A stretch of 64,000 nucleotides of DNA, taken from NCBI RefSeq assembly GCF_019264345.1, contig NZ_JAHVAO010000002.1, forward strand, positions 1 to 64,000, written 5' to 3'. The notes beneath the pieces are model-generated. The model worked only from the letters and a program-made list of their open reading frames with translations. It did not search any database and was not told where the DNA came from. Position 1 is the first letter of the stretch. Every line of letters starts with the position of its first letter. The position numbers and the translations under genes are program-made. Below, piece after piece: positions 31,400 through 41,274 of this stretch. The DNA is from Marinobacter arenosus. GTDB taxonomy: Bacteria; Pseudomonadota; Gammaproteobacteria; Pseudomonadales; Oleiphilaceae.

Positions 31400-32557
31400 A
31401 TGTTTGAACTCGTCGATAATGTCCAGCAAAACGCTGTCATTAAGGTCGTCGGTGTAGGCGGCGGTGGCGGTAATGCCGTACGTCACATGCTTAACAGCGA
31501 CATCGAGGGTGTGGAATTCATCTGCGCCAACACCGATGCCCAGGCACTGACTGATATGGATGCCCGGCAAATCATTCAGCTGGGTGGCAATATCACCAAA
31601 GGGCTGGGAGCAGGTGCAAACCCGGAAGTGGGGCGTCAGTCCGCTCTGGAAGACCGGGATCGCATTGCCGAGTCCCTGAAGGGCGCTGACATGGTGTTCA
31701 TCACCGCCGGCATGGGTGGTGGTACCGGCACCGGCGCCGCGCCTGTGGTGGCGGAAGTGGCCCGCGAGCTTGGCATCCTGACCGTTGCGGTTGTGACCAA
31801 GCCGTTCATGTTTGAAGGTGGCAAGCGCATGAGTGTCGCCGAGGCCGGCCTGAAGGAGCTGGAGGAAAGCGTTGACTCGCTGATCACCATCCCGAACGAG
31901 AAGCTGCTGGCGGTCATGGGCAAGAAAACCAGCCTGCTGGACGCCTTTGCCTCGGCCAACGACGTGCTGCTTGGGGCGGTTCAGGGGATTGCTGACCTGA
32001 TCACCCGAAACGGCATGATCAACGTCGACTTTGCCGACGTAAAAACGGTTATGTCCGAGATGGGTATGGCGATGATGGGCACCGCCCGCGCCACCGGCGA
32101 AAACCGGGCCCGGGAAGCTGCCGAAGCTGCAGTACGCAGTCCGCTTCTCGAGGATATCAACCTGCAGGGCGCCAAGGGCATTCTGGTCAACATCACGGCT
32201 GGCATGGACCTCAACCTGGGCGAGTTCTCCGAGGTTGGTGACATTGTGCGCGAATTCGCATCCGATTCCGCCACCGTCGTCGTTGGTACGGTGATCGATC
32301 CGGAGATGACCGACGAGCTTAAGGTAACCGTGGTTGCCACTGGCCTGGGTGGAGATCGCGAAAAGCCGACCAAGGTGGTGGACAACACCCGGACCCTGGA
32401 CGGTAAGACCGATTACAACCAGCTCGACCGTCCGGCTGTTCTGCGTCGTCGTGCCGTTTCTCACGGTAACGTTGCGATTGATCAGAGCAAAGAGAGCGAA
32501 GAGCAGGGAGTCGACTATCTCGATATTCCCGCATTCCTCCGTCGGCAAGCTGATTGA
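31400..32557 (+). CDS. ftsZ: Cell division protein FtsZ
   Basis: 385 residues (E. coli 383). Tubulin-like GTPase that forms the Z-ring. The GTP signature GGGTGTG is at 106-112, and NVDFADVKTVM holds the T7-loop region. A variable linker (about 320-365) leads to the conserved C-terminal peptide DYLDIPAFLRRQAD, the binding site for FtsA, ZipA and MinC. The start is well supported by AAGGAG nine bases before ATG. It ends the dcw cluster. Confidence 0.98.
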   Translation: MFELVDNVQQNAVIKVVGVGGGGGNAVRHMLNSDIEGVEFICANTDAQALTDMDARQIIQLGGNITKGLGAGANPEVGRQSALEDRDRIAESLKGADMVFITAGMGGGTGTGAAPVVAEVARELGILTVAVVTKPFMFEGGKRMSVAEAGLKELEESVDSLITIPNEKLLAVMGKKTSLLDAFASANDVLLGAVQGIADLITRNGMINVDFADVKTVMSEMGMAMMGTARATGENRAREAAEAAVRSPLLEDINLQGAKGILVNITAGMDLNLGEFSEVGDIVREFASDSATVVVGTVIDPEMTDELKVTVVATGLGGDREKPTKVVDNTRTLDGKTDYNQLDRPAVLRRRAVSHGNVAIDQSKESEEQGVDYLDIPAFLRRQAD

Positions 32558-32719
32558 TAATCTGTTGCAATTGTGATCCGGTTTAGGGGTTTGCTCCAGA
32601 GTAGGAAAAAAATAATGAACCATTGATCCGGAAAAAACGTGCACTGTTTACCGAACGTTGGCTTATTGTAAATTTGACGCAAAGCCAAGCTGGTTAAATG
32701 GTACTCAGTATTACTTTCT

Positions 32720-32753
32720 GATATTCTCCGGGCAGATTTTTGCTCAGAATATC
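32720..32753 (+). promoter_or_regulatory. Inverted repeat in the lpxC leader
   Basis: GATATTCT (32720-32727) and AGAATATC (32746-32753) are perfect complements, with inner GCA/TGC able to extend the stem. It sits 27 nt before lpxC in a 223-bp gap after ftsZ. With no T run it is more likely a regulatory site or leader structure than a terminator. Confidence 0.4.
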
Positions 32754-32780
32754 GACATTTTGTGACGGAATAATGAACCG

Positions 32781-33698
32781 ATGATCAGACAACGGACACT
32801 AAAAAACACTATCCGTGCAACGGGTGTGGGGCTGCATTCGGGCGAGAAGGTTTACCTGACGCTGAAGCCTGCGCCGGTTGACTCGGGAATCATCTTCCGG
32901 AGGACCGATCTGGACCCAATGGTCGAGATTCGTGCCTGCGCGGAAAATGTGGGTGAGACCATGCTGTCCACGACGCTGGTAAAAGACGGTGTCCGTGTGG
33001 CAACAGTAGAACATCTGCTGTCAGCCATGGCTGGTCTCGGTATCGACAACTGCTTTGTGGAACTCAGTGCTGCTGAGGTGCCGATCATGGATGGTTCTGC
33101 GGGGCCGTTTGTGTTTCTGCTCCAGTCTGCCGGCATCGCCGAGCAGGAAGCTGCCAAGCGTTTCATTCGCATCAAGCGCGAAGTGACCATTGAAGAGGGT
33201 GACAAGAAAGCCACCTTCCTGCCGTTCGAGGGCTTCAAGGTCAGCTTCGGCATCGATTTCGACCATCCGGTCTTCAAGGGCCGTGCCCAGACCGCCACTG
33301 TCGACTTTTCCAGCACGTCCTTTGTCAAGGAAGTGAGTCGCGCCCGGACTTTCGGGTTCATGCGTGATATTGAAAAGCTTCGGGCGATGAATCTGGCGCT
33401 GGGTGGTAGCGTGGATAACGCCATTGTGGTCGACGACTACAAGATTCTTAACGAAGACGGTCTTCGTTACGATGACGAGTTCGTCAAGCACAAGGTCCTG
33501 GACGCCATCGGTGACCTTTACCTGCTGGGCAACAGCCTGATTGGTGAGTTCCGTGGTATCAAGTCCGGTCACGACCTGAACAATAAGCTGCTCCGCAAGC
33601 TCAGGGCAGAAGAGGATGCATGGGAAGTGGTTACGTTTGACGACGAAGCCACAGCACCCATCTCCTACATGAAACCTGTGCTGGCGGCCCAGGCTTAA
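32781..33698 (+). CDS. lpxC: UDP-3-O-acyl-N-acetylglucosamine deacetylase
   Basis: 305 residues, identical in length to E. coli LpxC. Zinc enzyme for the committed step of lipid A synthesis. Zinc ligands H78 ([10 protein letters not shown]), H237 and D241 (HKVLDAIGD) match the family. The C terminus is MKPVLAAQA; in E. coli a C-terminal tail ending AVLA directs FtsH degradation, and whether this tail does so is unknown. It lies after ftsZ in the order seen in Pseudomonas. Confidence 0.97.
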   Translation: MIRQRTLKNTIRATGVGLHSGEKVYLTLKPAPVDSGIIFRRTDLDPMVEIRACAENVGETMLSTTLVKDGVRVATVEHLLSAMAGLGIDNCFVELSAAEVPIMDGSAGPFVFLLQSAGIAEQEAAKRFIRIKREVTIEEGDKKATFLPFEGFKVSFGIDFDHPVFKGRAQTATVDFSSTSFVKEVSRARTFGFMRDIEKLRAMNLALGGSVDNAIVVDDYKILNEDGLRYDDEFVKHKVLDAIGDLYLLGNSLIGEFRGIKSGHDLNNKLLRKLRAEEDAWEVVTFDDEATAPISYMKPVLAAQA

Positions 33699-33713
33699 GG
33701 CGGGAGGCCTTAA
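33695..33713. terminator. Small hairpin holding both lpxC and dciA stop codons
   Basis: TTAAGGC-GGGAG-GCCTTAA is a perfect 7-bp stem with a 5-nt loop. The lpxC TAA lies in one arm and the dciA TAA (complement) in the other. There is no T run, so it may protect 3' ends rather than terminate. Confidence 0.45.
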
Positions 33714-34156
33714 TCCCGGACGTGGCTTGCGAGTTTTTCGAGAACCTCGCGTAGTTTTTTATCCTTCGTGTGCCCGGCTTCCTCTTTGAGGAGCCGGGCA
33801 TTTTCTTTGCTGAGCGGCGCTTTTTTGAACGCCGGCTTCTCACGATAGCGGGGCGGGGTCACTTTGACCTTCAGCTTCCAGACGTACCGAAACAGTTCGT
33901 GTTCCCGAACCTTTTCCATGATTTCGTGCTGGCGAAAACGGATCTGGCTGGCCTTGCCCGCGGTTTCTGTGGACAGTACGAGCTCACCTTCATGGCAACT
34001 GACAAAGCGGGTTCCGGCCGCAAGAGTTGGTGGTACGGCGGAGAGCACCTGTTCCTCCGCCTGGCGATGCAGTTCGGCTTTGGCGACAAGATCCTTCAAT
34101 GCCGGCGTGCCACCGAGTTTGTCGAAGCTCAATTTCTGTTCACTTTTTCGCTTCAT
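33710..34156 (-). CDS. dciA: DUF721 family protein, DciA-type helicase loader
   Basis: 148 residues of the DUF721 family, the DciA proteins that help load the replicative helicase DnaB in bacteria lacking DnaC. The N-terminal KH-like domain (about 20-100) includes LSAVPPTLAAGTRFVSCHEGELVLSTETA, where the characteristic LxLxxxx pattern is seen, and the C-terminal third is basic. A gene of this family is found between lpxC and secA in Pseudomonas too. DnaC is not seen in this window. Role inferred from family and position. Confidence 0.85.
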   Translation of the reverse strand: MKRKSEQKLSFDKLGGTPALKDLVAKAELHRQAEEQVLSAVPPTLAAGTRFVSCHEGELVLSTETAGKASQIRFRQHEIMEKVREHELFRYVWKLKVKVTPPRYREKPAFKKAPLSKENARLLKEEAGHTKDKKLREVLEKLASHVRD

Positions 34157-34389
34157 TGACGACCGTTCACTCGACGAATTCGATTACGATTGGTTACACT
34201 TCGGCACGGTTTGTGCGTAGTGCCTGTATTAGACTCGTTTTACATTGTGGAAACTCAGTATGTCTACCCGGGCGCTGCGACTTTTTTAGTACGTAGTTGT
34301 TGTCATGGACGGCAAGCCCACTCGGAAATTTCCGGGGCGCAACACTACAGGAATCAGGTTGCGGCTCAACGATGAAACCAGATGACACT

Positions 34390-35325
34390 ATGAACATTAT
34401 CCTTGTTGGCAAGCGCCATGGGAAATCCCGCGTGGTAGCACTGAACGGTGCCGTTGCCGTCGGCCTCGTTCTTCTTGTACTTGCCTTGCTTGTTTCTGCG
34501 GGCTGGGCGGGCTACCAGGTCGCGATCAGTGAAGCCGAGGCGGAGAAGCCGACCCCGTCGGGTTTGGTTGCCCACTGGAAGGCCCGTCTGGATGAGCAAA
34601 AATCCGAATTGGTTGCCGTTGAACAGGAAGCTCAGCGACAGATTGACGCGCTGACGCTCCGGTTGGGGGCAATGCAAGGGCGCTTGCTCCGGCTGGATGC
34701 GCTCGGCCAGCGGTTTGTTGAGTCCGGCCTGGTCGCCAGCGAAGAATTTGACTTCAGTGAGCCGGCGGCCGTTGGTGGTCCGGAAGGCGGTGCCGGCAAC
34801 GAATCCTTCACCGTGCCCGGACTGACGGCGATGATTGAACGGCTGGAAGCTCAGCTCGACGATCGGGAACAGCAGCTGCGCCTGCTGGACAAGCTGGCCT
34901 CCCGTCAGAAGCTGGAAGACGAGATGTTTGTCGAGGGACGACCAATCACCTGGGGCTGGTTATCCTCCAAGTACGGCTACCGGTCCGACCCGTTTACCGG
35001 AAAACGTACCTGGCACGATGGTGTCGATCTGGCCGGCAAGGATGGTAGTGATATCATTTCCGTGGCCGGCGGCGTCGTTACCTGGGCAGGGGAGCGGTAC
35101 GGATATGGCAATCTGGTGGAGATCGATCATGGCGACGGTCTGGTGACCCGGTACGGGCACTGCAAGACCATCAAGGTCAAGGTGGGTGATGTTGTCCAGA
35201 AAGGCCAGGTTGTTGCGCTGATGGGCAGTACCGGGCGCTCCACCGGGCCCCACGTGCACTTCGAGGTACTGGCCAATGGACGGTCCAAGGATCCCGTAAA
35301 ATACATCGCGCGATCAAGCAACTGA
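34390..35325 (+). CDS. M23 family metallopeptidase (LytM-type)
   Basis: 311 residues. One membrane helix near the N terminus (about 18-40), a periplasmic coiled coil (about 60-115 and 155-190), then an M23 domain (about 195-305) starting SSKYGYRSDPFTGK. The zinc ligands are all present: HDGVDLA (His and Asp) and the HVH in TGPHVHFEV, so it should be an active peptidoglycan endopeptidase rather than an EnvC-like pseudoenzyme. The start at 34390 (MNIILV) is chosen by family likeness; ATG 34372 and 34297 are upstream options. It sits before secA as in Pseudomonas. Confidence 0.9.
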   Translation: MNIILVGKRHGKSRVVALNGAVAVGLVLLVLALLVSAGWAGYQVAISEAEAEKPTPSGLVAHWKARLDEQKSELVAVEQEAQRQIDALTLRLGAMQGRLLRLDALGQRFVESGLVASEEFDFSEPAAVGGPEGGAGNESFTVPGLTAMIERLEAQLDDREQQLRLLDKLASRQKLEDEMFVEGRPITWGWLSSKYGYRSDPFTGKRTWHDGVDLAGKDGSDIISVAGGVVTWAGERYGYGNLVEIDHGDGLVTRYGHCKTIKVKVGDVVQKGQVVALMGSTGRSTGPHVHFEVLANGRSKDPVKYIARSSN

Positions 35326-35480
35326 GCGCTGTTTCAATCCGGTTTTCCTGCCTTTCCCTGCGTTCCTGAATCGCCGGCGGCGTCCCGATTTGTCGGGGCT
35401 GGCGATTGGGGACACATCAATAAGTTACCCCAAACCCCGCGGCTGTGCGGCCTACCTTTTTTCCTGTCGCGAAATAAGGT

Positions 35481-35486
35481 TAGAAT
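35481..35486 (+). promoter_or_regulatory. Candidate -10 element for secA
   Basis: TAGAAT 38 nt before the secA start, in the 198-bp gap that lacks a secM-like gene. No good -35 was found at 17 bp. Confidence 0.35.
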
Positions 35487-35523
35487 GCCCGCTTCCTCCG
35501 TTTAATCAAAGAAGCAGTGGTCT

Positions 35524-38268
35524 ATGTTCACAAAGCTTGCAACCAAGATGTTCGGCAGTAAAAATGCCAGAGAAATCAAGCGCATGCGCAAATCGGTGTT
35601 GCGCATCAACGAACTTGAAGAACAATTTGGCAATTTGTCCGACTCCGAGCTGCAAGGCAAGACCGCTGAGTTCCGTCGCCGCATTGAAGAAGGTGAAAGC
35701 CTGGAGGCCATCCTGCCGGAGGCCTTTGCTACGGTCCGTGAGGCCAGCCGACGGGTCATGGGCATGCGTCATTACGATGTCCAGCTGATTGGTGGTATTA
35801 CCCTTCACGAAGGGCACATTGCGGAGATGAAGACCGGTGAGGGCAAAACCTTGGTGGCGACCGCCTCGGTTTACCTCAATGCCTTGCCGGGCAAGGGCGT
35901 CCACGTGGTGACCGTGAACGATTACCTGGCCCGCCGGGACGCCGACTGGATGGGAAAACTGTACCGGTTCCTAGGGTTGCAGGTCGGCGTTGTCGCCTCG
36001 GGCCAGCCACCGGAAGAGAAGCGCGCGGCCTACCAGGCTGACATTACCTACGGCACCAACAATGAGTTCGGCTTCGATTACCTCCGTGACAACATGGCGT
36101 TCAGCACCGAAGACAAGGTGCAGCGTGGGCTCAACTACGCCATCGTCGATGAAGTCGACTCGATTCTGATCGATGAGGCGCGGACGCCGCTGATCATCTC
36201 CGGCGCCGCCGAGGACAGTTCCAAGCTCTACAAGGCGATCAACGAGCTGATCCCGAACCTGGAAAAAGGTGAGGTGCCCGAAGAAGGCGAGCCAACAGGC
36301 GACTTCACCATCGACGAGAAATCCCGTCAGGTCGAACTGACCGAATCCGGCCACGAAAGGGTCGAAGAGTTGCTGCTCAATCAAGGCCTGTTGGCTGAGG
36401 GCGAGAGCCTCTATTCAGCGTCCAACCTCAGCCTGTTGCATCATGTGCATTCCGCACTTCGGGCCCACCACCTGTTCCAGAAAGACGTGGATTACATCGT
36501 CCAGGGCGGTCAGGTGGTCATCGTTGATGAGCACACCGGCCGGACCATGCCGGGTCGCCGTTGGAGTGAGGGTCTGCACCAGGCGGTGGAGGCCAAGGAA
36601 GGAGTCAATATCCAGGCTGAGAGCCAGACCCTGGCGTCCACCACCTTCCAGAATTACTTCCGTCTATACGACAAGCTGGCGGGCATGACGGGTACCGCCG
36701 ACACCGAAGCTTTCGAATTCCGCCAGATCTATGGCCTCGATGTGGTGGTGATTCCGCCCAACAAGCCGATCCAGCGTATTGATTACAATGATCTTGTCTA
36801 CCTCACCCAGGAAGAGAAGTTCCATGCGATCATTGACGAGATCAAGGATGTCACGACCGAGGGGCGTCCCATACTGGTCGGTACGGCGTCCATCGAAGCC
36901 TCTGAGCTGCTGTCGATGCTGCTCAAGAAGGCCCGGATTGACCACAAGATCCTGAACGCCAAGCAGCACGACTCGGAAGCCCTGATCATCGCCCAGGCTG
37001 GTCGTCCCGGCGCGGTGACCATCGCTACCAACATGGCCGGTCGTGGTACCGACATCGTGTTGGGTGGTAACTGGGAGTTCGAGGTCGCGGATATGGACAA
37101 TCCGTCCGAGGAAGACGTCGCGAAGATCAAGGCCGAGTGGACCGAACGCCACAACCAGGTGCTGGATGCCGGCGGTCTGCACATCATCGGCACCGAGCGC
37201 CACGAGTCCCGTCGGATTGATAACCAGCTGCGTGGTCGGGCCGGTCGTCAGGGCGACCCGGGCTCCTCCCGTTTCTTCCTGTCCCTGGAAGACAACCTGA
37301 TGCGCATTTTCGCGCCGGATCGGGTCAAGAGCCTGATGCAGGCCATGGGCATGAAGAAGGGCGAGGCCATCGAGCACCGCATGGTCACCAACGCAATCGA
37401 GAAATCCCAGCGCAAGGTGGAAGGTCGCAACTTCGACATGCGTAAGACGCTGCTTGAGTACGACGACGTGGCCAATGACCAGCGTACCGTGATCTACGAG
37501 CAGCGTAACGAGGTGATGTCTTCAGAGGACATCTCCGAGATGGTGGATACCATTCGGGCCGATGTCGTTGACAGCATGATCAGCGAATACATCCCGCCCC
37601 AGAGCATGCCGGAACAGTGGGATGTTTCCGGGCTGGAATCCCAGATCCAGTCGGAGATGGCGCTCGAGCTGCCAGTGCAGAAGTGGCTGGAAGAGGACAG
37701 CAACCTTTACGAGGAAAATCTCCGCCAGAAGATTCTTGATGAGGTTGTCACTGCCTACAAGGCAAAAGAGGAGATTGCCGGCTCCGAGGCCATGCGCAAG
37801 TTCGAGAAGCAGGTCTTCCTGCAGGTGCTGGATACCCTGTGGAAGGAACACCTTTCCAACATGGATCACCTGCGCCGCGGTATTCACCTGCGTGGCTATG
37901 CCCAGAAAAACCCCAAGCAGGAGTACAAGCGCGAGGCGTTTAACCTGTTTGAGGACATGCTGGAAACCATGAAGCGCGATGTCACTCGGGTGCTCTGTCA
38001 TGTTCGGGTCCAAAGCCGCGAGGAAATGGAAGAGGTTGAGCGTCGTCGCAAGCAGGAGCTTGAGCAGGAACTGGCCCGGGCTCGCCTGCGCCATGACCAG
38101 ACCAGCGCGACCGCCGAGAGCCAGCGCGAGGCCGAGGGCCAAGGGGGGCAGCAGCCTGCGGGTACGCCCGAGACCTATGTCCGGCAGGAGCGTAAGGTCG
38201 GGCGCAATGAGCCGTGTCCGTGCGGGTCTGGCAAGAAGTACAAGCAGTGTCATGGCAAGGTCAGCTGA
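35524..38268 (+). CDS. secA: Preprotein translocase ATPase SecA
   Basis: 914 residues (E. coli 901). Motor that drives proteins through SecYEG. Walker A is MKTGEGKTL (102-110), Walker B/DEAD is [13 protein letters not shown], and the second RecA-like domain carries [15 protein letters not shown]. The C-terminal zinc-binding SecB site is intact: [14 protein letters not shown], near 900-912. No secM regulator precedes it, unlike in E. coli; the next upstream gene is the M23 peptidase. Confidence 0.98.
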   Translation: MFTKLATKMFGSKNAREIKRMRKSVLRINELEEQFGNLSDSELQGKTAEFRRRIEEGESLEAILPEAFATVREASRRVMGMRHYDVQLIGGITLHEGHIAEMKTGEGKTLVATASVYLNALPGKGVHVVTVNDYLARRDADWMGKLYRFLGLQVGVVASGQPPEEKRAAYQADITYGTNNEFGFDYLRDNMAFSTEDKVQRGLNYAIVDEVDSILIDEARTPLIISGAAEDSSKLYKAINELIPNLEKGEVPEEGEPTGDFTIDEKSRQVELTESGHERVEELLLNQGLLAEGESLYSASNLSLLHHVHSALRAHHLFQKDVDYIVQGGQVVIVDEHTGRTMPGRRWSEGLHQAVEAKEGVNIQAESQTLASTTFQNYFRLYDKLAGMTGTADTEAFEFRQIYGLDVVVIPPNKPIQRIDYNDLVYLTQEEKFHAIIDEIKDVTTEGRPILVGTASIEASELLSMLLKKARIDHKILNAKQHDSEALIIAQAGRPGAVTIATNMAGRGTDIVLGGNWEFEVADMDNPSEEDVAKIKAEWTERHNQVLDAGGLHIIGTERHESRRIDNQLRGRAGRQGDPGSSRFFLSLEDNLMRIFAPDRVKSLMQAMGMKKGEAIEHRMVTNAIEKSQRKVEGRNFDMRKTLLEYDDVANDQRTVIYEQRNEVMSSEDISEMVDTIRADVVDSMISEYIPPQSMPEQWDVSGLESQIQSEMALELPVQKWLEEDSNLYEENLRQKILDEVVTAYKAKEEIAGSEAMRKFEKQVFLQVLDTLWKEHLSNMDHLRRGIHLRGYAQKNPKQEYKREAFNLFEDMLETMKRDVTRVLCHVRVQSREEMEEVERRRKQELEQELARARLRHDQTSATAESQREAEGQGGQQPAGTPETYVRQERKVGRNEPCPCGSGKKYKQCHGKVS

Positions 38269-38293
38269 TCGCCGGCACTGAGTTGAAATCGAA

Positions 38294-38331
38294 GACCCGC
38301 AACCTGGCACGATCAGGCTGCGGGTTTTTAC
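38294..38331 (+). terminator. Rho-independent terminator after secA
   Basis: ACCCGCA and TGCGGGT flank an inner CCTG/CAGG pair, followed by T5. It is 26 nt after the secA stop and before argJ. Confidence 0.85.
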
Positions 38332-38374
38332 GTTTTGAATGGCCTGTTTCAGGCGTTATCAGAGGAGATGCAGG

Positions 38375-39592
38375 ATGGCGGTAGGTCCCGGAACCTTGCC
38401 CGAATTTTTCCCGGTTGCCGGAGTTCGGTTGGGAATTGCCAGTGCCGGAATCAAAAAGCCCGGCCGGAAAGACATCGTGGTGTTCGAGTTGGCGTCGGAA
38501 AGCCGGGTTGCCGGTATTTTTACCCGTAACCAGTTCTGTGCCGCGCCCGTGACACTGAGCCGCCGACACCTGGCGCAGAAAGCCCCGCGCTACCTGCTGA
38601 TCAATACCGGCAATGCCAATGCCGGTACTGGCGAGCGCGGTATGGCCGATGCCCTTGCCTGCTGTAATGCCTTGGCTGAAAAAGCCGGCGTGAATTCGGC
38701 GGAAGTGTTGCCATTTTCCACCGGTGTTATCGGTGAACCGTTGCCGGTGGCGAAGATTGTAAATGCCCTTCCCGACGCGCTCGCGAATACCGATGAGACC
38801 CATTGGGCGGAGGCAGCCAGCGGCATCATGACCACGGACACCCGTCCCAAAGGAGCAACCCGTCGGTTGGATCTCGATGGCCATACCGTCACCATCTCCG
38901 GCATCAGTAAGGGCGCGGGCATGATTCGCCCGAATATGGCTACCATGCTGGGCTTCATTGCCACCGACGCCCGCATTGAGCCCGGGTTGCTGCAGACCCT
39001 GGCATCCGAGCTCGGAGAGAAGTCCTTCAACCGGATCACCATCGACGGTGACACCTCGACCAATGACTGCTGCATGCTGATGGCCAGCGGTCAGTATGGT
39101 GGGCCGGAGATTGATGCAGATAGCCCGACTCTGCCGAAGCTTCGGGAAGCGCTGGAGCAGGTATACCTGGAGCTGGCCCACGCCATTGTCCGGGACGGGG
39201 AGGGCGCCACCAAGTTTGTCACCATCGACGTCAGCGGCGCCGCGGACCAGAAGGAGGCTCTGGACGTCGCCTACACGGTGGCGCATTCCCCCCTTGTGAA
39301 GACCGCGCTGTTCGCTTCGGACCCGAACTGGGGTCGGATTCTGGCGGCGGTTGGACGTGCCGGGGTCCCGGACCTGGACCTTGAGGCGCTGGAGATCTTC
39401 CTTGGGGACGTTTGTCTGGTCCGCCATGGCGGGCGCGCCGACGACTATTCGGAAGCGCGGGGACAGGCTGTGATGGACCGCGAGGAGATCACCATCGCCA
39501 TCGACCTGAAGCGAGGCGATGTCAGGGAAACGGTCTGGACCTGTGACTTCTCCCACGACTACGTCACCATCAACGCCGAGTACCGGACCTGA
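38375..39592 (+). CDS. argJ: Bifunctional glutamate N-acetyltransferase / N-acetylglutamate synthase
   Basis: 405 residues. Makes N-acetylglutamate and recycles the acetyl group in the cyclic arginine pathway. The self-cleavage motif is in PNMATMLGFIATDA, where the threonine of ATML becomes the N terminus of the beta chain. ISKGAGMI and the substrate-binding DGDTSTNDCCML follow. The ATG at 38375 has GAGGAG nine bases before it. Whether it is mono- or bifunctional cannot be read from sequence. Confidence 0.95.
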   Translation: MAVGPGTLPEFFPVAGVRLGIASAGIKKPGRKDIVVFELASESRVAGIFTRNQFCAAPVTLSRRHLAQKAPRYLLINTGNANAGTGERGMADALACCNALAEKAGVNSAEVLPFSTGVIGEPLPVAKIVNALPDALANTDETHWAEAASGIMTTDTRPKGATRRLDLDGHTVTISGISKGAGMIRPNMATMLGFIATDARIEPGLLQTLASELGEKSFNRITIDGDTSTNDCCMLMASGQYGGPEIDADSPTLPKLREALEQVYLELAHAIVRDGEGATKFVTIDVSGAADQKEALDVAYTVAHSPLVKTALFASDPNWGRILAAVGRAGVPDLDLEALEIFLGDVCLVRHGGRADDYSEARGQAVMDREEITIAIDLKRGDVRETVWTCDFSHDYVTINAEYRT

Positions 39593-39594
39593 GC

Positions 39595-40566
39595 ATGACC
39601 GGAGTCAAGCCTGCGGTCAGGGAAGTGCATGTAGCGGTGGCGGTCGTGATCCGTGAAGGCAGGGTGCTGATTGCCCGGCGGCCGGATCATGTGCATCAGG
39701 GCGGGCTGCTGGAGTTTCCCGGTGGCAAGGTGGAGCCGGACGAAACCGTCCAGCAGGCACTGGTGCGGGAAATCGCTGAGGAAACCGGCCTGAGCGTGCC
39801 TGAGGGCTCTCTGAAGCCCGTTATTGGTATTCGCCATGACTATGGCGACAAGCGGGTGTTTCTGGACGTCTGGCGCACTCAGGAAGCCATCGGGGTGGCC
39901 GAGGGGCGTGAAGGTCAGCCGATAGAATGGTTGCTGCCCGGTGACTTACGGGATGAGGATTTTCCCGCGGCGAACCGGCCCATCATCCGGGCCCTGAGGC
40001 TGCCGCCGGTGCTGGCCATTACCGGTGCCATCGAAAATGTCGCAGACGGTCTGCGAGGGCTTCAAATGGCGCTGGCGGGCCTGTCGTCGGACCTCGTGGT
40101 TTTGCGGGCTCCGGATCTGCCAGTCGAGGATTACCTGCGATTGGCGGAGCGGGCGGTTCCGTTGTGCCGCGACGCCGGTGTCGGAGTGATCGTCCATGGC
40201 GCGCCGGCGACGTTTCGGGAGACTCCGGGCGCGGCCGGACTGCATTTGCCCTGGCGGCAAGCCGAGACGTTGTCGGAGCGTCCGATTCCCCCGGGTGCCT
40301 GGCTGGGTGTGTCCTGCCATGACGCGGGGCAATTGGTCCATGCGACCTCGCTGGGCGCGGATTACGTCACGCTCGGACCGGTAACCCCCACGCCCACGCA
40401 CCCCGAGGCCAGGGGCATCGGCTGGGCCGAATTCGGACGCCTCGCCCGCGCCGCCCGGGTTCCGGTCTATGGTCTGGGAGGCCTGGGGCCGGGTGATGTA
40501 GCGCGAAGCCGTGATGAGGGTGGCCAGGGCGTGGCCGGTATCCGGTTCTGGTGGTCCGCACGCTGA
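39595..40566 (+). CDS. mutT: Nudix hydrolase fused to a thiamine-phosphate-synthase-like domain
   Basis: 323 residues in two parts. Residues 1-130 are a MutT-type Nudix domain with the Nudix box starting at G43 and containing REIAEETG (58-65), so 8-oxo-dGTP sanitation is the likely role. Residues about 135-318 resemble a ThiE (TMP synthase) barrel, with GADYVTLGPVTPTPTHP; the ThiE substrate loop (normally HLGQxDxP) is changed to LHLPWRQAE. The fused form is common in Pseudomonas relatives. It starts 3 nt after argJ. The second domain's role is unknown. Confidence 0.85.
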   Translation: MTGVKPAVREVHVAVAVVIREGRVLIARRPDHVHQGGLLEFPGGKVEPDETVQQALVREIAEETGLSVPEGSLKPVIGIRHDYGDKRVFLDVWRTQEAIGVAEGREGQPIEWLLPGDLRDEDFPAANRPIIRALRLPPVLAITGAIENVADGLRGLQMALAGLSSDLVVLRAPDLPVEDYLRLAERAVPLCRDAGVGVIVHGAPATFRETPGAAGLHLPWRQAETLSERPIPPGAWLGVSCHDAGQLVHATSLGADYVTLGPVTPTPTHPEARGIGWAEFGRLARAARVPVYGLGGLGPGDVARSRDEGGQGVAGIRFWWSAR

Positions 40567-40650
40567 CGATGACGGCGGTGTTGGCGGTCATCTGGTATGC
40601 TCGTCATCCTGCATGAGTCATTCCCCGGTTCAAGAAATCCTGGAGACGCT

Positions 40651-41133
40651 GTGAGCAAACTGACGCATCTTGATGACAAGGGTGAAGCCCGCATGGTCGA
40701 TGTGACCGAGAAAGCGGTCACCGAACGTGAGGCCCGTGCCGAGGCCACCATTCGTATGGCGCCGGAAACACTGAACATGATTGTTGACGGTGAACACCCA
40801 AAGGGTGATGTGCTGGCGGTCGCCCGCATCGCAGGCATCATGGCGGCCAAGAGAACCCACGAACTGATTCCGTTGTGCCATTCGCTCAACCTCACCTCGG
40901 TGAAGGTGGAGCTGACGCCCGGCGATGATGGCGCGTCGGTCCATATCCTGACCCGCTGCAAGCTCTCTGGCCAGACCGGTGTCGAAATGGAGGCGCTGAC
41001 CGCGGCCAGCGTGGCGGCCCTCACCCTCTATGACATGTGCAAGGCGGTGGATCGCGGCATGGAAATTGGCGCGGTTCGTTTGCTTGAGAAGAAAGGTGGG
41101 CGCAGCGGCCATTGGGTGGCAAACAGCCCCTGA
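40651..41133 (+). CDS. moaC: Cyclic pyranopterin monophosphate synthase MoaC
   Basis: 160 residues (E. coli 161). Second step of molybdenum cofactor synthesis, making cyclic pyranopterin monophosphate. Family motifs: [33 protein letters not shown], and [20 protein letters not shown], with the catalytic Lys in [10 protein letters not shown] near the end. The GTG at 40651 follows TGGAGA by seven bases. No other moa gene is in the window. Confidence 0.95.
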   Translation: MSKLTHLDDKGEARMVDVTEKAVTEREARAEATIRMAPETLNMIVDGEHPKGDVLAVARIAGIMAAKRTHELIPLCHSLNLTSVKVELTPGDDGASVHILTRCKLSGQTGVEMEALTAASVAALTLYDMCKAVDRGMEIGAVRLLEKKGGRSGHWVANSP

Positions 41134-41230
41134 GTTTTAATCCGCAATGTCCCCTGGTGCGTAAATCACCAATATCTCAGCATCATCGGAGGCGCTACAG
41201 TGCCGGGACTACGCCAAGCAGACGGCCGCG

Positions 41231-41239
41231 TGATAGAAT
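41231..41239 (+). promoter_or_regulatory. Extended -10 promoter element upstream of ribA
   Basis: TG-A-TAGAAT, 35 nt before the ribA start. The TG extension may compensate for the weak -35. No FMN riboswitch-like structure was recognised. Confidence 0.35.
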
Positions 41240-41274
41240 GCGCGGCCCGATTGACTGAACCACGAGGAAAGACT

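Noticed and set aside
30070..31440. Long open frame (456 codons) antisense to ftsA
   Set aside because: Mirror of ftsA codon usage, with histidine- and glutamine-rich translation typical of antisense frames.
31286..32644. Long open frame (452 codons) antisense to ftsZ
   Set aside because: It is a shadow of ftsZ caused by codon bias on the opposite strand; it has no family likeness, and the sense gene is certain.
35326..35523. A secM-like arrest-peptide gene before secA
   Set aside because: The 198-bp gap has no suitable open frame with a signal peptide and arrest motif.
41134..41274. An FMN riboswitch before ribA
   Set aside because: The conserved RFN-element blocks are not present; only an extended -10 is seen.
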